From positions 4,423,705 to 4,487,704 of the forward strand of contig NC_055987.1 of NCBI RefSeq assembly GCF_018446385.1: a stretch of 64,000 nt of DNA, read 5' to 3'. This document shows positions 45,399-57,599 of the stretch, one piece after another; position 1 is the first letter of the stretch, and every line of letters starts with the position of its first letter. Made by a program: the position numbers and the translations under genes. The notes beneath the pieces were generated by a model, which worked only from the letters and a program-made list of their open reading frames with translations, did no database searches and was not told the DNA's origin. The stretch comes from Zingiber officinale (taxonomy: Eukaryota; Streptophyta; Magnoliopsida; Zingiberales; Zingiberaceae).

Positions 45399-45518
45399 TA
45401 ATGTTGTACTTTCTTATTTGTTAGAATTTACACGTTTTGGCTGCTCGAGGAGTTCAAGCTTAATGTTGTACTTTCTTCTTTGTTAGTAATTACATGGTTT
45501 GGCTGCTCGAGGAGTTCA
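45399..45518. repeat. two-copy 61-bp tandem duplication
   Basis: TTAATGTTGTACTTTCTT and GGCTGCTCGAGGAGTTCA occur in both copies (45399-45456, 45460-45518), with a few mismatches. Confidence 0.85.
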
Positions 45519-45677
45519 CTATCTACATCGACCTGGGCCAATCTTACAGGATATTTGGTTGATAGTACTTCCAGTGAGTGCACTAGTCCATTTTATGCCT
45601 AGTTAGCTATGACGAAAGCTTCATACAATACAAAATTTAGTCTAGAAGTTTATGGATTAATTACAGCTTTTTCTTAG

Positions 45678-47108
45678 GAGCTTGGGAAGCAATGGTGGAG
45701 CAAGCTGATGATTTACCTGGGATGATCCCAGGTCGTGTGCCACGAACGTCAACGTTGACACCGACATTATCACCCGGGCTACCTTTCTCTTTGCTTCATT
45801 TTTTTTTTCTTTCTTTCTCTCATATAAATCTCCTTCTCTTTTCCGTTGGGCCCCTGGGCTATAGCCTGCTAGTCATGAGCCTGGCTCGTCCTTGTTGGTA
45901 AGGAAAGAGGCTGCGTGAGTGAGAGCCTATTCATCCTCATCTTTCTCTCTTTCTTTCTGGATTGTTTATCTCTGTTCTTTTTTTTTCCCACTATGTTTAA
46001 AGCACAAATTTACTTTAGCGTAAGTATTTGAGCTTTTCATGTGAAGACATTTCACTGACATTTTACCTACTGAAAATAACATCATTAAGTAACCTTAAAA
46101 TGTTGCAATTGTATGGTTTGAATCTCTTAAGCTCTGCTATTCCTCGTTCTTTGTATTTCTGCTAAACTTACTATTAATCAATTCTTAACTTGTCTTATGA
46201 CACATGGCCTCATGGTAATTTCTTTCCTTTTTTTCCCCTGGATTTGCTGGCAATCCCAATGCCCTTCAGTGTCTTGGATATTGATTTTTGCTGTTTATTT
46301 CTGCAGGCATTATATCTGATTTGATGCATGATTTTGTTTTGCTGCAGTGAACATTTCATCCCTTTGCCTATCACAGCAAACGCTTCTACACTGCCCTGAT
46401 CTGGCGCAGAATTTAGGACTTTTTAGTTGTAGGTTTTGTCGTCATTGTTGGCTAAGTGGCTTGGTCATTTGTACTTAATGTGATAGTTCCTTGTAGAATT
46501 AAATTGCTTAAATGACAACCAATTTCAAGAGTTCCTGCTGTCACATGTAAATTAAAATTGAATTTAAATAATCTTCACTGGTATTCTGTATGTGGAGTAT
46601 AATTTTGAGATTGTAGACAATGAGAAACAATTGATAGATCAACATATTTTACTTCAACCCTTTTACATTGGTCTTTGTGATCACATACCATAAGTATGGT
46701 TCCAAAAGGTTATCTTTTTTATTTTGTTATAAACACAAATTTGCTACAAGTACTCTTCACGAAAACATTACACAGTGGATGTTGTTGTTGCATGGTTAGT
46801 GCTTAAACCAACAATTTTCTTTCTGCTATCATTGGAAGTGTTTTGACCAGATATGCATGGTGGCTTCAGGTATTCTGTGAATTTGGTAGTATTTTTCATC
46901 AACAAAAAACTACCAGGTAAGAGTCCTTTCCTTGACTTACCATGTCTTTGAAACCCCCTTGCCTCAGATAACATTTAGAATTTCATCACTCTGCAGAAAT
47001 CCAGATCATTCTAGTTTGTCTCTGCTATTGCTGCAATCAAGCGCATGGAAAGGATGGTGGCTTCTCAAATTATTAAATGGCGAATCAGCAGATTCTGCTG
47101 ACAGGGTA
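45678..47108 (+). pseudogene. possible 3' exons of an unidentified host gene
   Basis: Three islands have splice-like borders and open frames. (1) 45678-45732, after TTTTTCTTAG. (2) about 46349-46431, after TTTTGCTGCAG, reading NISSLCLSQQTLLHCPDLAQ. (3) about 46999-47105, after CACTCTGCAG, reading NPDHSSLSLLLLQSSAWKGW, then WLLKLLNGESADSADR. Island 3 stops at the gypsy element at 47109. On the element's far side (53323 onward) the frame can continue NVASYTLSDQQILQVQ to a TAG at about 53374. That would mean an exon cut by the retrotransposon. I do not recognise the protein, and exon joins between islands are untested. Confidence 0.35.
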
Positions 47109-47546
47109 TGATATGAGTTGCGAAGGCAAGATCCTATGGAAGATATTTCATTAATTGAAAGCCAACAATTCGTAACACTGCTTAATGAATTCAAGATCAA
47201 GAAAGGAGAATGACTCTTTGCCACTCCTAGTCAAAATAAAATACAACCTTTTATTCATTTCCCTAGTTGCATGTATTTGTTTAATAGCACTTAAATGCAT
47301 ACTTGTTTAATTGAACTTTGCTATTAACAAAGTTTATGTATTTAAGGAGATGTAAAGAGTAAAGAGAGGCATTCGAAGAATAAGTTCTATTTTCTCTTCC
47401 TAAAGGCTAAGAGATCTTTTATTGGAGAAATTCTAGAGTTCGGTGGTGCTTGTGCTATATCCGATCATTAGTTTTTTTCGCCATCAATCGAGAATCGGTG
47501 GTGTCGCTATATCCGATTCGAGGTTGGTGCTCGCGGTTTGGCATCA
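47109..47546 (+). repeat. 5' LTR of the 47109 gypsy element
   Basis: 438 bp, TGATATGAGTTG...TTTGGCATCA, collinear with the 3' copy. Confidence 0.88.
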
Positions 47547-47549
47547 TTA

Positions 47550-47562
47550 TGGTATCAGAGCC
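47550..47562 (+). promoter_or_regulatory. primer-binding site (initiator tRNA-Met type)
   Basis: TGGTATCAGAGCC, three bases after the LTR. Confidence 0.9.
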
Positions 47563-47568
47563 AAGTTG

Positions 47569-48618
47569 ATGGCAAATCGACGTCGACGTCCAACTAACGG
47601 TGAAGCTGCGGTTCAGGAGCGTGACCTTCGTGATGTCGAGATTGAGGACTTGCGAAGATAGGTCCAACAATTGCAGCCGCAAATACAAACAATGCAAGTT
47701 AATGATTCTCGTCAAAACTCTAAACGTGAGTCATCGGGAGAAGAGGTGAATGCTTTTCACAATTGAGGAAGTGGTCCTGAGTCACCTCGGCAAAGACGAA
47801 TTGATCATCGTTCCGGGCGTTCGAATGAGATGAAGGTGAATGTTCTAGAGTTCGTGGGGAAAATGGATCCCGAGGAATTCCTTGATTGGTTGCTTACTAT
47901 TGAACGATTGTTCGAATATGAAGATTTTTCTGATGAGAAGAGGGTGAAAACAGCAGCACTCAATCTTCGTAAATATGCGAGCTTGTGGTGGGAAAATCTT
48001 AATCATCAACGTCGTCGAGAAGGAAAAAGCAAAATCCGTACATGGGAGAAGATGCGATGGGAACTCCACAAAAGATTTTTGTCAGTAAATTATCGTCAAG
48101 ATTTATTTCTCCAGTACCATGATTTGAAACAAGGAGATTGTAGCGTTGAAGAATACACTTATGAGTTCAAACAATTGAAGCTACGATGTGATGTTACGGA
48201 GCAAGAGAAACAAACAATCGCTCGCTACCTCAGTGGGCTAAAAGGTATTATTTCCGATGCAGTTGAACTTCAATCATATTGGTCTTTTGTCGATGTATGT
48301 AAACTTGCCCAGAAGATTGAGAAACAGTTATCAAAGAAGAGCCCCCATAAATCTTTTGTGAAGGCGTCATTCAACAAAGGGAGTTCGTTGCCTAAATGTG
48401 ACCTTCCGATTCCCTCTTCTGCAAACAAAGGGAAGGGGAAGGTAGAGGCATTTTCCTCGGAAGTGAATCATGCTCGGAAGTGTTTTAAATGTCAAGGTTT
48501 TGGTCATATGGCAGCCGAATGTCCCACCAGACGCACTGTTATTATTCGCAAAGTCGTCGAAGAAGAGAAAGCCACAACATCTAAAAATCTATTGTGGGAT
48601 GAAGACATCAAGAGATAG
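47569..48618 (+). pseudogene. gag of the 47109 gypsy element
   Basis: Starts MANRRRRPTNGEAAV. Two early stops lie at 47659-47661 and 47764-47766. After these a long open part carries the retrotransposon Gag domain (ALNLRKYASLWWENL, LQYHDLKQGDCSVEEYTYEF) and a CCHC zinc knuckle CFKCQGFGHMAAEC. A stop at 48616-48618 and a frame change follow, where gag should read into protease. Confidence 0.9.
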
Positions 48619-51600
48619 AAGAAGTCGCAGATGAAGGTACATTATTGGTGCTACGAAGGACTCTTAATACCAATGCATCTCAGGAGGAAGATCAACGGGA
48701 GCGAATTTTTCAAACTCATTGCACGGTGTCCAGGAAGGTATGCAATATTATAATTGACGGAGGAAGTTGTACCAACGTTGTTTCCACAACCATGATAGAG
48801 AAGTTGCAGCTACCCACGACGATCCATCCTCATCCTTATAAACTCCAGTGGTTGAGTCAAGATCAAGAAGTTTGAGTCACAAAACAAGCCCTCATATCCT
48901 TCTCAATTGGCACCCATTATAAGGACGAGGTAACTTGTGATGTTGTTCCAATGGATGTTTGTCATCTTCTATTCGGTCGCCCGTGGCAGTTTGATCGGCA
49001 TGTCATCCATGATGGTTTTCGAAATACCTATTCTTTTGTTCTGGACCAAAAGAAGATTATTCTGATGCCGATAGCACCTGGAAAAGTAGGGTTGTCTGCT
49101 ATCTCTTCCAAGCCCACACTTCTCATTGATAAAGCAACGGTTCGTGTTATTCTAGCAAAATCAGAACTATTTTATTTTTTGATGATTATCGAAGTTGCTA
49201 ACAGCACCAAAGAAGCTTTGCATCCCCTTGTCCATAAGCTCTTAGAGGAGTTTAATGATGTCTTTCCAGAAGAAATGCCCAGAGGACTATCGCCCTTGCG
49301 AGACGTACAACATCAAATTGACCTTATACCCGGAGCATCCTTGCCGAACAAACCAGCTTATAGGTGCGACCCAAAGTAGGCTAAGGAACTTCAACAACAA
49401 GTGGATGACTTAATAGAAAAGGGATATGTTCGAGAAAGTCTGAGCCCTTGTTCGGTTTCGGCTATACTCGTGCCAAAAAAAGATGGTTCGTTGCGGATGT
49501 GCGTGGACATCCATGCTATTAATAAAATTACGGTGACATATCATTTTCTGATTCCTCGTCTTGATGATATGCTTGATGAACTATATGGAGCTAAAGTATT
49601 TTCCAAGGTTGATCTTCGCAGCAGTTATCACCAAATACGCATGAAAGAAGGGGACGAGTGGAAGACCGCTTTTAAAACTATCGGCGGGTTGTATGAGTGG
49701 CTTGTTATGCCCTTCGGATTGACTAATGCCCCAAGCACCTTCATGCGTCTTATGAATCAGATTTTGAGGTCTTTTCTCGGCAAATTTATTGTCGTATACT
49801 TCAATGATATTCTTATTTACAACAAGAATGAAGGAGAGCATATTCAACACCTTGGAGAATTATTTACAACATTATGGAAAGAGAAACTTTTTGAAAAGTT
49901 GAAGAAGTACAGATTTTTATCACCACAGGTTGTCTTCCTTGTCTATGTTGTTTCTATGTATCCGTGTTGATGAGAGTAAGGTCGAGGCAATTCGATCATG
50001 GCCTTCTCCTTGTTCAACCCATGACGTACGGAGTTTCCATGGTCTTGCGTCGTTCTATCGGCGATTTATTCGTAATTTTAGTTCTCTGGCAGCCCCTCTA
50101 ATAGAGACCTTGAAGGGAGATCAATTCATTTGGACAGACGCCGCACAACGTAGTTTTGAGACCCTCATAGAAAGGCTCGGTGAAGCTCCCGTATTAGGAC
50201 TTCCTGATTTTGAGAAAGTCTTTGAAGTGGAATGTGATGCTTCTGGGACAGGGATTGGCGGAGTCTTACAACAAGAAGGTCGCCCCATTGCGTTTTTTAG
50301 TGAGAAACTAAATAATTCAAGGGTGAAATATTCTATGTATGATAAGGAGTTTTATGCGGTCATCCGAATACTGGAGCATTGGAGTCATTACTCCTTCTGA
50401 AAGAATATATCCTTCATACTGATCATGAGTCACTTAAATTCATTAATGGACAGCACAACGTGAGTCGCCGACACGCAAAATGGGTAGAATTCCTTCAATC
50501 ATATTCCTTTGTTCTCATGCACAAGTCAGGAAAAGCGAACATTGTTGCGGACGCACTTTCTAGAAGACATGCGTTATTATCTACGCTCAATATTAAAATT
50601 ATGGGATTCGAGTTTCTTAAAGAACTCTATTCTAGTGACAATGAATTTTCTACAGCATATGGAGAATGCTCTCGAGGTGCTTTTGGTAAATATTTAATCC
50701 ATGATGGTTTTCTATTTAAAAATAATAAGCTTTGCATTCCTAGATGTTCTCTTCGAGAGCTTTTAATTCGGGAAGTACACGGAGGAGGTGTGGCTGGACA
50801 TTTTGGCACAGAGAAGACTTCTTCCATGCTCCAAGAATATTTTTATTGGCTGAACATGATCAAGGATGTCAAAGTTATTGTCAGCCGATGTAATACTTGT
50901 CATCAAGCCAAGAGTAGATCGCAGCCTCAAGGACCATATATGCCTTTGCCCATGGCCAAGCGTCCTTGGGAGTTTGTGAGCATGGATTTCATTCTTGATC
51001 TTTCGAGAACTCAACGCTGTCGAGATGTAATTATGGTTGTCATTGATCGGTTCTCAAAAATGGCGCATTTCATTCCATGTCAAAAGACAAACGATCCACT
51101 GCAGTCGTAGATCTTTATTTCCGAGAGATTGTGCGACTACATGGTGTGCCACGAACCATCGTATCCGATCGAGACTCTAAATTTCTAAGTTATTTTTGGA
51201 AGACGCTATGGAATAAATTGGGTACTAAACTACTATTTAGTACGACATGTCATCCACAAACCGATGGTCAAACCGAGGTGGTGAACCGAACGATGACTAC
51301 TATCCTAAGAACTCTAGTATCGAAGAATCTTCGCGATTGGGATTTGAAGCTCGCGCATGCTGAGTTCGCTTATAATCGTCCTCCCAGCACTACTATAAAG
51401 AAGTCTCCATTCGAAGTAGTCTATGGAGTAAATCCATTAACACCTGTTGATTTAACTCCATTTCCGACAAAAGAAGTCATTGATGCAGCTATGGAAGAAC
51501 GTGCCAAATTTATAAAGAGCCTCCATGAGAAGATCAAAGCACAAATTGAATGTCAAAATGGGCAAAATTAGGCACGTGCCAATCAACGAACAAACCTTAT

Positions 51601-51854
51601 CATATTCAAACCCGAGATTTGGTTTGGATACATTTATGGAAGGAGCATTTCCTAGCTAAACGCAAATCAAAGTTAATGTCGCGAGCTGAAGGGCCTTTCA
51701 AAATCTTGAAAAAAATCAACGATAATGCTTATCGTGTGGAGCTTCCTGAAGACTATAATGTTTTAGCTACATTCAATGTTCAGGACTTATCTCTGTACGA
51801 CGATGACATTGGACTCGAAGATTTGAGGGCAAATCCTTCTCAACAAAGGGAGGA
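48619..51854 (+). pseudogene. pol (protease, RT, RNase H, integrase) of the 47109 gypsy element
   Basis: Protease: NIIIDGGSCTNVVS and [57 protein letters not shown], and an active site YFNDILIY where YFDDILIY is expected. RNase [17 protein letters not shown] and HTDHESLKF. Integrase: H-H-C-C zinc region (EVHGGGVAGHFG, CNTCHQAK), then FVSMDFILDLS, IVSDRDSKF and HPQTDGQTEVVNRT, which keep the D, D and E. Lesions include stops at 48873-48875 and 49377-49379, and frame changes near 49945, 50390, 51095 and 51570. Confidence 0.92.
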
Positions 51855-53322
51855 TGATATGAGTTGTGTTGGAGCAATCTAGGTGCCCTAGGTTTTGATG
51901 TTTGGGTAAAAGTTTAAGTTAGGTTTATTATTGTATTTGATATGCATTGCAAGTGTGCAAGATACAGGAACAATAAGGAAAGTCCAAGTGTAATCTTGGC
52001 AGAGGAGAAAAGTCCAAGGATGAGTCTTGGCGGTGTAAGTCCAAGTATGTAGTATTGGCAACGTAAGTCCAAGTGTGACTTGGCAATGGATGAAGTCCCC
52101 GAGGTGAGGAGCCTCTTGGCAAAGGAAGACCCGACAATAAGGACAAGGCTAAAGGAAGCTCCAGAAGGCAAGACATGAAGGATGGGGAGACATTCGAGGG
52201 ATGCGAGGCTGATAGAGGAGGCTAGAAGTCTAGGTCTAGGTTGGTCGGGCGAGGACGAGTGCTGAGTGATTGTACTCGGGGTGAAATCCTATGGTTTTAG
52301 GGTTTACTGTAGCGACACTGCAGCAGCAATGTTGTGATACTGTAGCAACACTGTAGCAGTCGAATGGTTACTGTAGCAGTCGACTGGTACACTTAAAGGA
52401 CCAGTCGACTGGTGCATACACCAGTCGACTGGTACCGGGAAAACAGCTTAGTGTTTTCCTCTCGAGCTCTATTTAATAGAGCTCGGGGTGCTTGGGCATG
52501 GTTGACGAAATAGACTTGGTTAAAGCCTATTAGAATCTCCCAAGCCTTTGTGTGATCGGTGTGCTTGTATTCAACTGTTTGTGGCGAGGTTTCTCCACCG
52601 ACAAGGAGCTTGAGCTAGTCGGAGGTTTTCCGGGGAGTCATCCACCGACGGATCGGGATCGTCCACCTTACGGACAGCCGTGGAGTAGGAGCTTTATCTC
52701 CGAACCACGTTAAATCAACGTGTTAGGTTTGCTTTCTCTTGTTAGTATTTGTTTTTGTATTTTCGCTGTGAACTAACATTATAGGAAGCGATCAATTTGG
52801 GTGAGACGCTATTCCCCCCCCCCCCCCCCTCTAGCGGCCGTCAAGGTCTCAACAAGTTGTGCAAGACAAGATCCTATGGAAGATATTTCATTGATTGAAA
52901 GCTAACAATTCGTAACACTACTTAACTGGAAGGAAGACCATGGAGTCTTGCAATGAATTCAAGACCAAGAAAGGAGAATGACTCTTTGCCACTCCTAGTC
53001 AAAATAAAATGCAACCTTTTATTCATTTCCCTAGTTGCATGTATTTGTTTAATGACACTTAAATGCATACTTGTTTAATTGAACTTTGCTATTAGCAAAG
53101 TTGATGTATTTAAGGAGATATAATGAGTGAAGAGAGACATTCGAAGAATATGTTCTATTTTCTCTTCCTAAAAGCTAAGAGATCTTTTATTGGAGAAATT
53201 CTAGAATTCGGTGGTGCTTGTGTTGTATCTGATTATCTGATCATTAGTTTTTTTCGCCATCAATCAAGAATAGGTGGTGTCGCTATATCCTATTCGAGGT
53301 TGGTGCTCGCGATTTGACATCA
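51855..53322 (+). repeat. 3' LTR of the 47109 gypsy element, split
   Basis: The first 12 bases (51855-51866) are separated from the rest (52860-53322) by a solo LTR. It carries about 30 extra bases (near 52920-52950) absent from the 5' LTR. Confidence 0.87.
51867..52854 (+). mobile_element. solo LTR (988 bp) with palindromic CAGTCGACTG motifs
   Basis: TGTTGGAGCAATC...GGTCTCAACA with perfect TSD AGTTG (51862-51866, 52855-52859). It contains three perfect CCAGTCGACTGG palindromes plus diverged copies at 52345-52435, a TATTTAATAGAG box near 52471 and a run of 16 C at 52814-52829. The family is probably copia, judging from TG/CA ends and style. No coding sequence. Confidence 0.85.
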
Positions 53323-53464
53323 AGGAATGTTGCTTCATACACACTGTCTGATCAACAAATTCTTCAAGTGCAATAGATGATTTAATTCTTCATTTAGAAT
53401 GACTATTAAAATGAACTGCTCCAAATCCTAACGAAGAGGGGTTCCTCATTCCTAAGAACAATAT
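53323..53464. other. short host segment between gypsy element and Tat solo LTR
   Basis: Possibly the end of the last exon and the 3' UTR of the unidentified gene at 45678-47108. Confidence 0.3.
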
Positions 53465-54025
53465 TGATGCGGTGATAAGGAGGGTCTCATCCTATGAGGG
53501 ATATTTGCCATGAGGGAGGTCAAAGTCAAGATGGTCAATGCTCAGATATCATCGGCCGGTCGAGTGATTATGCTCTCGATCAAAAAGAGGGCAGCCAAAC
53601 AGCCGACGCTCAATGAATGTTGGATGCCAAGACACGGTATGCTAGCCTAGCAGCTATCCCGCTCGGCCTAGTAACGAGACTCGGCAAGTACAGTTGAGTT
53701 TGGTCCGAGCGGACGCGGTGCAGGCACAACGAAGCTCCGGCCGAGCGGACGGGACACAGTGGCAGCAAAATACCGGCCGAGCGGCTAACCCGCTCGGCCT
53801 AGCAACGGACCCATGGTATTATCTCTCGACATCTTTTTGAGAGTTAGTGTCATTGACACCCGGCATGGTCAACCAGAAGATCGTACGATGGAAGCTTCCA
53901 CTGTCACATCAGAGATATGCTCGACTTGTTAAGGTACTATGTCAGGGGCACTTTACTGACAAGTCTTTTCATGGAAAATTTTGGAGAGTGTGCTCACCTG
54001 GGGAAGCAGGGGCGTAGCTACTGTA

Positions 54026-54051
54026 GGGGGGGGGGGGGGGGGGGGGGGGGG
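54026..54051. repeat. poly-G run
   Basis: 26 consecutive G on the plus strand, matched by 17 consecutive C at 57675-57691. Confidence 0.95.
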
Positions 54052-54129
54052 CGATCGCACCCCCTCATATTTAGAGAAAAAAAATTAATATGATTAAAAA
54101 TAAAATAATAATATAAATTAAATTTAGAA

Positions 54130-54260
54130 ATGAGGCGGGGATGGGGAATCCCCGAACCCGTGGGTTTGGGTTCGGGGAATCCCCGAATCCGAAAAAATGA
54201 GAACGGGGCGGGGATGGGAATGGCAAACCCGCCCCCGCCCCGCCCCGTTGCCATCCCTAC
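54130..54260 (-). mobile_element. fragment of a second hAT-type MITE inside the transposon
   Basis: On the minus strand the end GTAGGGATGGCAACGGGG followed by GCGGGG runs is the familiar plant hAT MITE terminus. Only one end is visible, so it is truncated. Confidence 0.5.
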
Positions 54261-55234
54261 TTGCATCGTGTTTTAATTGCTCTCTCTTGTCCAAAAAAGT
54301 TATCTCTTGTTTCTCTTGATTTTTCTCTCTGCCGTCGAAGCTTTTATTTTTCGCTTTTCACTATTTTTTTCCCTATCGGCGAAGCTTCTTCCCACACAAC
54401 ATTATTTTTTTTCCTCTTCCATTTTCTTCTTCCTCCACTATTACCCTTTCCTTTTTCCTCTATCCCATGTTCTTCTTCCTCCCCTAATTCTCATCTTATT
54501 TTTCCCTAATCTTAATTTTGCCCTCAAAATCCTCCGTCGCACATTGTCGTTGCCATCCACGTCATTGTCGGCCTGTCATCGCACGCCGCTGCCAACGTCG
54601 TTATCGTTTGCTGCCAACGCTGCCATCATTGCTTCGCTGCTATCGCTACTATCGTTTGCAGACAACGCTACCGACGCTCCATAATAAATGTCTTTTGATT
54701 GAGGTAAAATTTTCTTACTTGATTTCTTTCGATTACGAATTTAAGTATTGAAAAAAAATATGTAGTGTTAATTTTGCATATATTCATATTTTTGTTTGTT
54801 ATTAAGTATGTTAAATGTTTACACATATTGAGGTGATAAGTACATTTGATGTTTGATTTGTTATATGAATGTGAGGAATGTCATTAATGATCATTCAAAA
54901 ATTTGATCAATTGAATCATATCATTTATTCCATGAATAGACTTATCATATAATTTACACCAATATTTTATAATAACAATATGCATATAAAATGAATCATC
55001 TTTATGATAAGAATTAAAATTAGATAGCCATATAATTAGAAAAATATGTTTTTATAATGTAAACATTTGACTTTATATCTCTACCAATATGTGTGAAAAA
55101 TAAGGGATCATTAACTCTCTATCAATTTCGTTTATTATTTGTTTTTGAATATAAATTGTTGAAAACAAATAGTCATTAATTAGATGATTATGTTTCTGAA
55201 ATATTATGTTGATGATAAATTAGGTGAAATAACA

Positions 55235-57599
55235 ATGTTGAGGTATTTTAAGAAAATACGATATGAACCTACTTCAAACAAGTCATCTCCCCCTCCACCA
55301 CCTCCTCCTCCACCAGCTCCTCTTGATGCTGACTCAAATGAGTATCCTAGTAATCCTGGGCTAAGAAAGCACATTCTTGAGTATAATGTTAATGAAAGGG
55401 AGATTGTTCGACGTTACTATTTACAAAAAGGTCCTTTTCAACCTAAAAATCATGAATTTCCTTAGCGTTCTTGTCCCAAAGAGAAACGAAGATTTCGAGC
55501 TATAAGGTTTAATCTTCATCCTAATTGGCTAGAATACAGCATTGCAAAAGATGCGGCTTTTTGTCTTTATTGCTATTTATTCAAACCGGATCATGGTGGT
55601 CAAAGTGGTGGTGATTCTTTTGTTGCTGAGGGATTTAAAAATTGGAGAAAGAAAGAAAATTTTAATGAACATGTTGGAAATCAGAGCAACATTCACAACA
55701 GGTGCATGATGGCGGCTTATGATTTAATGAATCAAAAACAACATATTGAAACTTGTTTGGTCAATCAGTCTAGTCAAGTAGCTATCGATTATCGTGTTCG
55801 TTTGACAGCATCAATTGATTGCATAAGATTTCTTGTGCGTCAAGGATTAGCATTTCGTGGTCATGATGAATCAACAAACTCACTCAATCATGGTAATTTT
55901 CTTGAATTGTTAAGATTTCTTGCTGACCATAATGAGGATATCAATAGAGTTGCACTAGACAATGCTCCCTCAAATCTCAAATTGACATCGCCTGATATTC
56001 AGAAAGATATTATCAGATCCATTGCTTATTTAACCACTAATTCTATTCTTGGAGATCTCGGTGATGAATTATTTACTATATTGGTTGATGAGGCTCGTGA
56101 TATATCTGTTAAAGAACAAATGGCAGTTGCTTTACGGTTTGTAAATGAAAGGGGAAATATTGTTGAGCGCTTTCTAGGCCTTGTACATGTAAGCGACACT
56201 ACTGCCTTATCACTTAAAACTGCTATTGATTCTTTGTTGTGCCAACATGGATTATCTATATCTAATTTGCGGGGGCAAGGATACGATGGAGCTAGCAATA
56301 TGAGAGGAGAATTCAATGGCTTAAAAAGCTTAATTATGATGGAGAACCCTTCTGCTTATTATGTTCATTGTTTTGCTCATCAACTGCAGCTTACACTTGT
56401 AGCTGTTGTTGAAAATCATATAAGAATTTCTACTTTTTTTGATGTGGTTGCACAATTGAACAATATTGTTGGAGCGTCATGCAAGCGAAGAGATATACTT
56501 CGTGAGAAACAATTTGAAAAAGTTATTAAAGGAATTTGCAATGGTGATATCTTCACTGGACAAGGTATGAATTAAGAGATGACATTAAAAAGAGCTGGGA
56601 GCACACGTTGGGATTCACATTATAATACATTGTTAAGTTTGATACATTTGTATCCTTCAATTATTGATGTTCTTTTATTTGTTGAAGAGGAGGGAAAAGA
56701 TCACAAGCAAAGGGCACAAGCAAATAATCTGTTGGAATTGATTGGAATATGAATTTATATTTCAGATGCACTTAATGAAGAATATCTTGGGAGTCACGAA
56801 TGATTTGTCGCAAGCTTTACAAAGAAAAGATCAAGACGTTGTAAATGCCATGATTCTTGTAAGATCAAGCAAACATCAACTGCAAACTATGAGAGATGAT
56901 GGTTGAGATTTGTTATTGAATGAAGTTTCGTTATTTTGTGTTAAGTATGAGGTAGTCACCCCGCACATGGAAGACTTGTTCGTCTTTCATGGGAGATCAC
57001 AACGAAATATTGAAGGGAGGACAAATCTTCACTATTATCATGTTGAAATGTTTTATGAAGTGATAGATTTGCAACTTCAGGAGTTGAACAGTCGCTTTAA
57101 CCAGGTGAACACGGAGTTGTTGTTGTGTATGAGTTGTCTTGATCCATCAAATTCATTCTCTGCTTATGATAAGAGAAAATTACTTCAGTTTGCTCAGTTT
57201 TATCCATCCAATTTTTCCCCAATGGAGTTAATGCATCTTGAGCCCCAACTTGATAACTTTATTTTTGATATGCGGAGTAGCAATCAATTCTCTGAGGTTG
57301 TGGGGATTAGCCAGCTTGCTAAAAGGATGGTTCAATTGAAAAAACATCGTCTGTATCCTTTGGTATATTTACTTTTGAAGTTAGCATTGCTATTACCTGT
57401 TGCAACTGCAACTGCAACGGTAGAGAGAGTGTTTTCAGCAATGAAAATAATCAAAACCTCACTTCGAAATCGGTTGGGAGATGATATAGTAAATGATTGT
57501 TTGATACCATATATTGAGCGAGATGTGTTTGATACCATTGATAATGAAACTATTATTCAGTATTTTCAAAATATGAAATCTCGAAGAGTGATATTGTAA
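55235..57599 (+). pseudogene. ZMYM1-like hAT transposase pseudogene
   Basis: Starts MLRYFKKI, then a run of prolines. A TTF-type zinc-finger region follows (WLEYSIAKDAAFCLYCYLF). The RNase H-like catalytic region includes LTTNSILGDLGDELFTILVD, GQGYDGASNMRGEFNGLKSL and YYVHCFAHQLQLTLV. The C-terminal hAT dimerisation domain reads LALLLPVATATATVERVFSA then SLRNRLGDDIVNDCLI. Lesions are TAG 55463-55465 and TAA 56573-56575 (both consistent with C-to-T changes in Gln codons), a frameshift near 56750, and TGA 56904-56906. Apart from these the protein is nearly complete, so the copy died recently compared with the retroelements around it. Confidence 0.92.

Larger units (their letters stand above)
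47109..53322 (+). mobile_element. chromovirus-like Ty3/gypsy retrotransposon, decayed
   Basis: 5' LTR 47109-47546, PBS TGGTATCAGAGCC at 47550, gag-protease-RT-RNase H-integrase in gypsy order, polypurine tract AAAGGGAGGATGA, 3' LTR 51855-53322 with a solo LTR inside it. Flanks GGGTA and AGGAA are at best a degenerate TSD. The clade is inferred from Gag-Pol style and the integrase tail (NDNAYRVELPEDYNV...FNVQDLS); no chromodomain is readable. Several stops and frameshifts make it non-functional. Confidence 0.87.

Noticed and set aside
51550-51882. Integrase frame running to a stop at 51880-51882
   Set aside because: Its last residues are read from the inserted solo LTR (from 51867), so this is not the natural end of pol.
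54261-54751. Frames with a signal-peptide-like leucine/serine-rich start
   Set aside because: The sequence is the pyrimidine-rich leader of the hAT transposon; hydrophobic codons come from TTC/CTT runs.
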